From contig CAMLIY010000050.1 in NCBI GenBank assembly GCA_946480125.1, forward strand, positions 1 to 15,676: DNA of 15,676 nucleotides, given 5' to 3'. The position numbers were made by a program, and so were the translations under genes. Under the pieces are notes generated by a model, which saw only the letters and a list, made by a program, of their open reading frames with translations, was not told where the DNA came from and did no database searches. Shown here one piece after another: positions 13,680 to 15,676 of this stretch. Position 1 is the stretch's first letter. Every line of letters starts with the position of its first letter. The stretch comes from an uncultured Asticcacaulis sp. Its GTDB lineage: Bacteria; Pseudomonadota; Alphaproteobacteria; Caulobacterales; Caulobacteraceae.

Positions 13680-15676
13680 TCTCGCAAGACTGGCTTTCGC
13701 CCGCGCCAGGTTGCGCTTTGGGGCTACAGCGGGCTGGTCGAGCACAGCCAGCAACTGCTTTTTCAGCGTTTGTTTTAAGCCGCTGGCGAGCTGGGCCTTG
13801 CGGTAATGATCGGCGACGTAAAAGGCATCGACCGCGCGTTCGCCATAACAATCGATATGCGCCGAAGCGATATCGATGTGCGACTTGGCCATGACCTCGA
13901 CAATATCGGCCAGCAAACCGGGGCGATCGCGGCCGGAAACCTCGATAATTGTCACGTTGGCGTTGCTGTCATCGTCAAAAACTACCGTGGGGGCAATGGC
14001 AAAGGCGGCCGCGCGCGCGGCGAAGGCGGATTTCCAGGTCAGCGGCTCAGGTAATTTGCCACGCGCCGCGGCTTCCAGCGCGGTCTGGGCATGTTTCTGG
14101 CGCGGCAGATCGTCATAGGCGAAGGGTTTGCCGGTTGAATCCTGAACATAAAAAACATCTAGCGCACGGCCATTGGAAGAGGTGAAGACCTGCGCGCCGA
14201 CGACATTGCCACCCAGATTGGCAAAGGATCGCGCCAGATCGGCGAACAGGCCGGTTCGGTCCTCAGCGGTAATCGAGAAGGCGGTCGCGTTGCGCGCGGT
14301 ATCTATACGCAGAGCCACCGCCGGCGCCAGATCGAAGGCCGAGCAAACCAAGGCGGCATGGCTGCGGATCTCTTCCGGCGAAAACGAGAAAAGATAACTT
14401 TCGTCCATCGTGGCCAGCCAGGCGGCAATGTCATCGTCATTTTCACTCAGGGCCTGACGGCGCTCATCAGCGCGAAGCTGCAAATCTTCACGTACACGCG
14501 CCAGGGCGTCGGGGCCGCGTCCGCCACGAAAGGCGCTTTCAGTGGCAGCGAAGAGGTCACGCATCAGCTGACCCTTCCAGGCGTTCCATACACCGGGGCC
14601 TACGGCCCGGATGTCGGCCACAGTCAGGATCAGCAGCAGACGCAGCCGTTCGGGGGTTTCTACGATATGGGCGAAGGTTGCCACGGTTTCGGGGTCGGAG
14701 ACGTCGCGCTTCTGGGCGTAATCGGAAAGAACGAGGTGATGGCGCACCAGCCAGGCCACCTGATCAATCTTCCAGTCTTCGATGCCCAGCCGTTCGCAGG
14801 CCTTGCGGGCCGCGATTTCGCCGCCGACTTCCTGGCCAAGCTCGTTGCCCTTGCCGGTGTCGTGCAAAAGCATGGCGAGATAGAGTGATTCCTTGTCGGC
14901 GATCTGCGGCATGATGAGGCTCGACAGCGGGTGATCTTCCTTGAAGGCGCCGGTATCAATGCCGTGGATGATATCGACGGCGCGCAGGGTATGCTCATCT
15001 ACCGTATAGGCATGATACATATTGAACTGGGTCTGAGCGACAATACGGCCGAATTCAGGAATATAACGACCTAATAAGCCGGTCTCCGACATCATGCTGA
15101 GGGTCTTGTAAGGATCCTTGCCGCGCACCAGCAGGTCAAGAAACAGCCGCGCCGCTTCGGGGTTGCGGCGCAGGGAGGGCGTCACCAGGTCGAGATTGCG
15201 GGCGATGGCGGTGAAGGCGTCGGGATGCAGGTCAAGCTCCAGCCGGTCGGCCATCTTGAACAGCATGAACATGGCCACCGGTGACTTTTGGAAAATATCC
15301 GGCGAATTAACGCTCAGGCGACCATTGATGACGGTAAAACCCGGATGATCGGCGCGGGTCAGGTTCATGATGCCCGACTGGATCAGACTCGACAGCCGCG
15401 CCAAAGGTTTGGCCTGCTGGGTTTCCAGCTTGGTGCAGAAGGTGCGGGTCAGCGCCCCGACCTCCTTGGCAACCACGAAATAGCGGCGCATGAAGCGCTC
15501 GACATTGGGTTCGCCCTCACGGTCGATAAAACCCATGCGGCGGGCCACTTCGGGTTGAAGATCGAAGGTCAGGCGCTCCTCACCGCGTCCGGCGGCGATG
15601 TGCATGATGATGCGGACCTTCCACAGGAAATCAAAGGCGCGCATGAAGATGCGGCGTTCCTTGTCGGTCAGGATCA
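13677..15676 (-). CDS. glnD: PII uridylyltransferase/uridylyl-removing enzyme, 3' part
   Basis: The C-terminal 666 or so residues of GlnD, the bifunctional nitrogen sensor that uridylylates PII (GlnB/GlnK) when glutamine is low and removes UMP when it is high. The frame remains open to the window edge (ILTDKERRIF precedes MRAFDFLWKVR), so the gene is cut and its N-terminal nucleotidyltransferase domain lies outside; the Met at 15644 is not the start. Visible parts are the helical linker, the HD domain (HDTGKG at 14847-14864, later WLVRHHL and TVADIRAVGPGVWNAWK), and two ACT domains, which bind glutamine (about 14120-14310, with ITAEDRTGL, and 13800-13960, with SGRDRPGLLADI). A GQE segment replaces the GDHS found after HD-KG in Escherichia coli GlnD. 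It is convergent with the GH84 gene and has no evident link to the glycan locus. Confidence 0.95.
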   Translation of the reverse strand, partial: ILTDKERRIFMRAFDFLWKVRIIMHIAAGRGEERLTFDLQPEVARRMGFIDREGEPNVERFMRRYFVVAKEVGALTRTFCTKLETQQAKPLARLSSLIQSGIMNLTRADHPGFTVINGRLSVNSPDIFQKSPVAMFMLFKMADRLELDLHPDAFTAIARNLDLVTPSLRRNPEAARLFLDLLVRGKDPYKTLSMMSETGLLGRYIPEFGRIVAQTQFNMYHAYTVDEHTLRAVDIIHGIDTGAFKEDHPLSSLIMPQIADKESLYLAMLLHDTGKGNELGQEVGGEIAARKACERLGIEDWKIDQVAWLVRHHLVLSDYAQKRDVSDPETVATFAHIVETPERLRLLLILTVADIRAVGPGVWNAWKGQLMRDLFAATESAFRGGRGPDALARVREDLQLRADERRQALSENDDDIAAWLATMDESYLFSFSPEEIRSHAALVCSAFDLAPAVALRIDTARNATAFSITAEDRTGLFADLARSFANLGGNVVGAQVFTSSNGRALDVFYVQDSTGKPFAYDDLPRQKHAQTALEAAARGKLPEPLTWKSAFAARAAAFAIAPTVVFDDDSNANVTIIEVSGRDRPGLLADIVEVMAKSHIDIASAHIDCYGERAVDAFYVADHYRKAQLASGLKQTLKKQLLAVLDQPAVAPKRNLARAKASLAR

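Noticed and set aside
12997..13851. Minus-strand frame of 284 codons opposite the end of the GH84 gene and overlapping glnD.
   Set aside because: It conflicts with two clear genes and encodes an Arg/Ser-rich sequence typical of an antisense frame.

Overview
The window looks like a chromosomal segment of an alphaproteobacterium close to Caulobacteraceae (Asticcacaulis/Caulobacter-like). The reasons are a TonB-dependent receptor of the Xanthomonas/Caulobacter type, a GlnD whose visible part resembles alphaproteobacterial forms, a moderately GC-rich composition, and TPR-sulfotransferase genes of the kind found in that group. The taxonomic call is an inference from protein character, not from a marker gene. 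There are no RNA genes, CRISPR arrays or recognisable mobile elements.

Layout. Bases 1-198 are almost pure G/C homopolymer blocks and are most likely a sequencing or assembly artefact. A minus-strand set follows. Transcribed leftward from an AT-rich control region (7680-8219) are a 946-aa TonB-dependent receptor (4839-7679), a Tat-exported GH29 alpha-L-fucosidase (2941-4557) and a Sec-exported GH2 beta-mannosidase (250-2886). The 281-nt spacer between receptor and fucosidase is packed with inverted repeats and CCGG motifs. Transcribed rightward from the same control region are a TPR-sulfotransferase (8220-9797), a second, smaller sulfotransferase (9807-10493), an aspartyl/asparaginyl beta-hydroxylase-like Fe(II)/2-oxoglutarate enzyme (10600-11208), a SecB-family export chaperone (11218-11634) and an exported GH84 beta-N-acetylglucosaminidase (11692-13653). 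The convergent minus-strand gene after these is the 3' part of glnD (PII uridylyltransferase). It is a housekeeping gene and marks the edge of the accessory locus.

How the genes may work together. The three exported hydrolases target alpha-fucose, beta-mannose and beta-GlcNAc. These are the linkages of an N-glycan core (fucosylated Man-GlcNAc-GlcNAc), and the receptor would import the products or oligosaccharides across the outer membrane. This makes the locus a candidate N-glycan or glycoprotein utilisation locus. It lacks a visible regulator, inner-membrane transporter, alpha-mannosidase or endoglycosidase, which may lie beyond the left edge.

The most unusual part is the block of four apparently cytosolic proteins between the receptor and the GH84 gene: two unlike sulfotransferases, a hydroxylase and a dedicated SecB paralogue. 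My main hypothesis is that they form a modify-before-export cassette. SecB would hold an unfolded envelope protein, possibly the neighbouring receptor, while it is sulfated and/or hydroxylated in the cytoplasm. The sequence supports the gene families and their arrangement. The joint function is inference.
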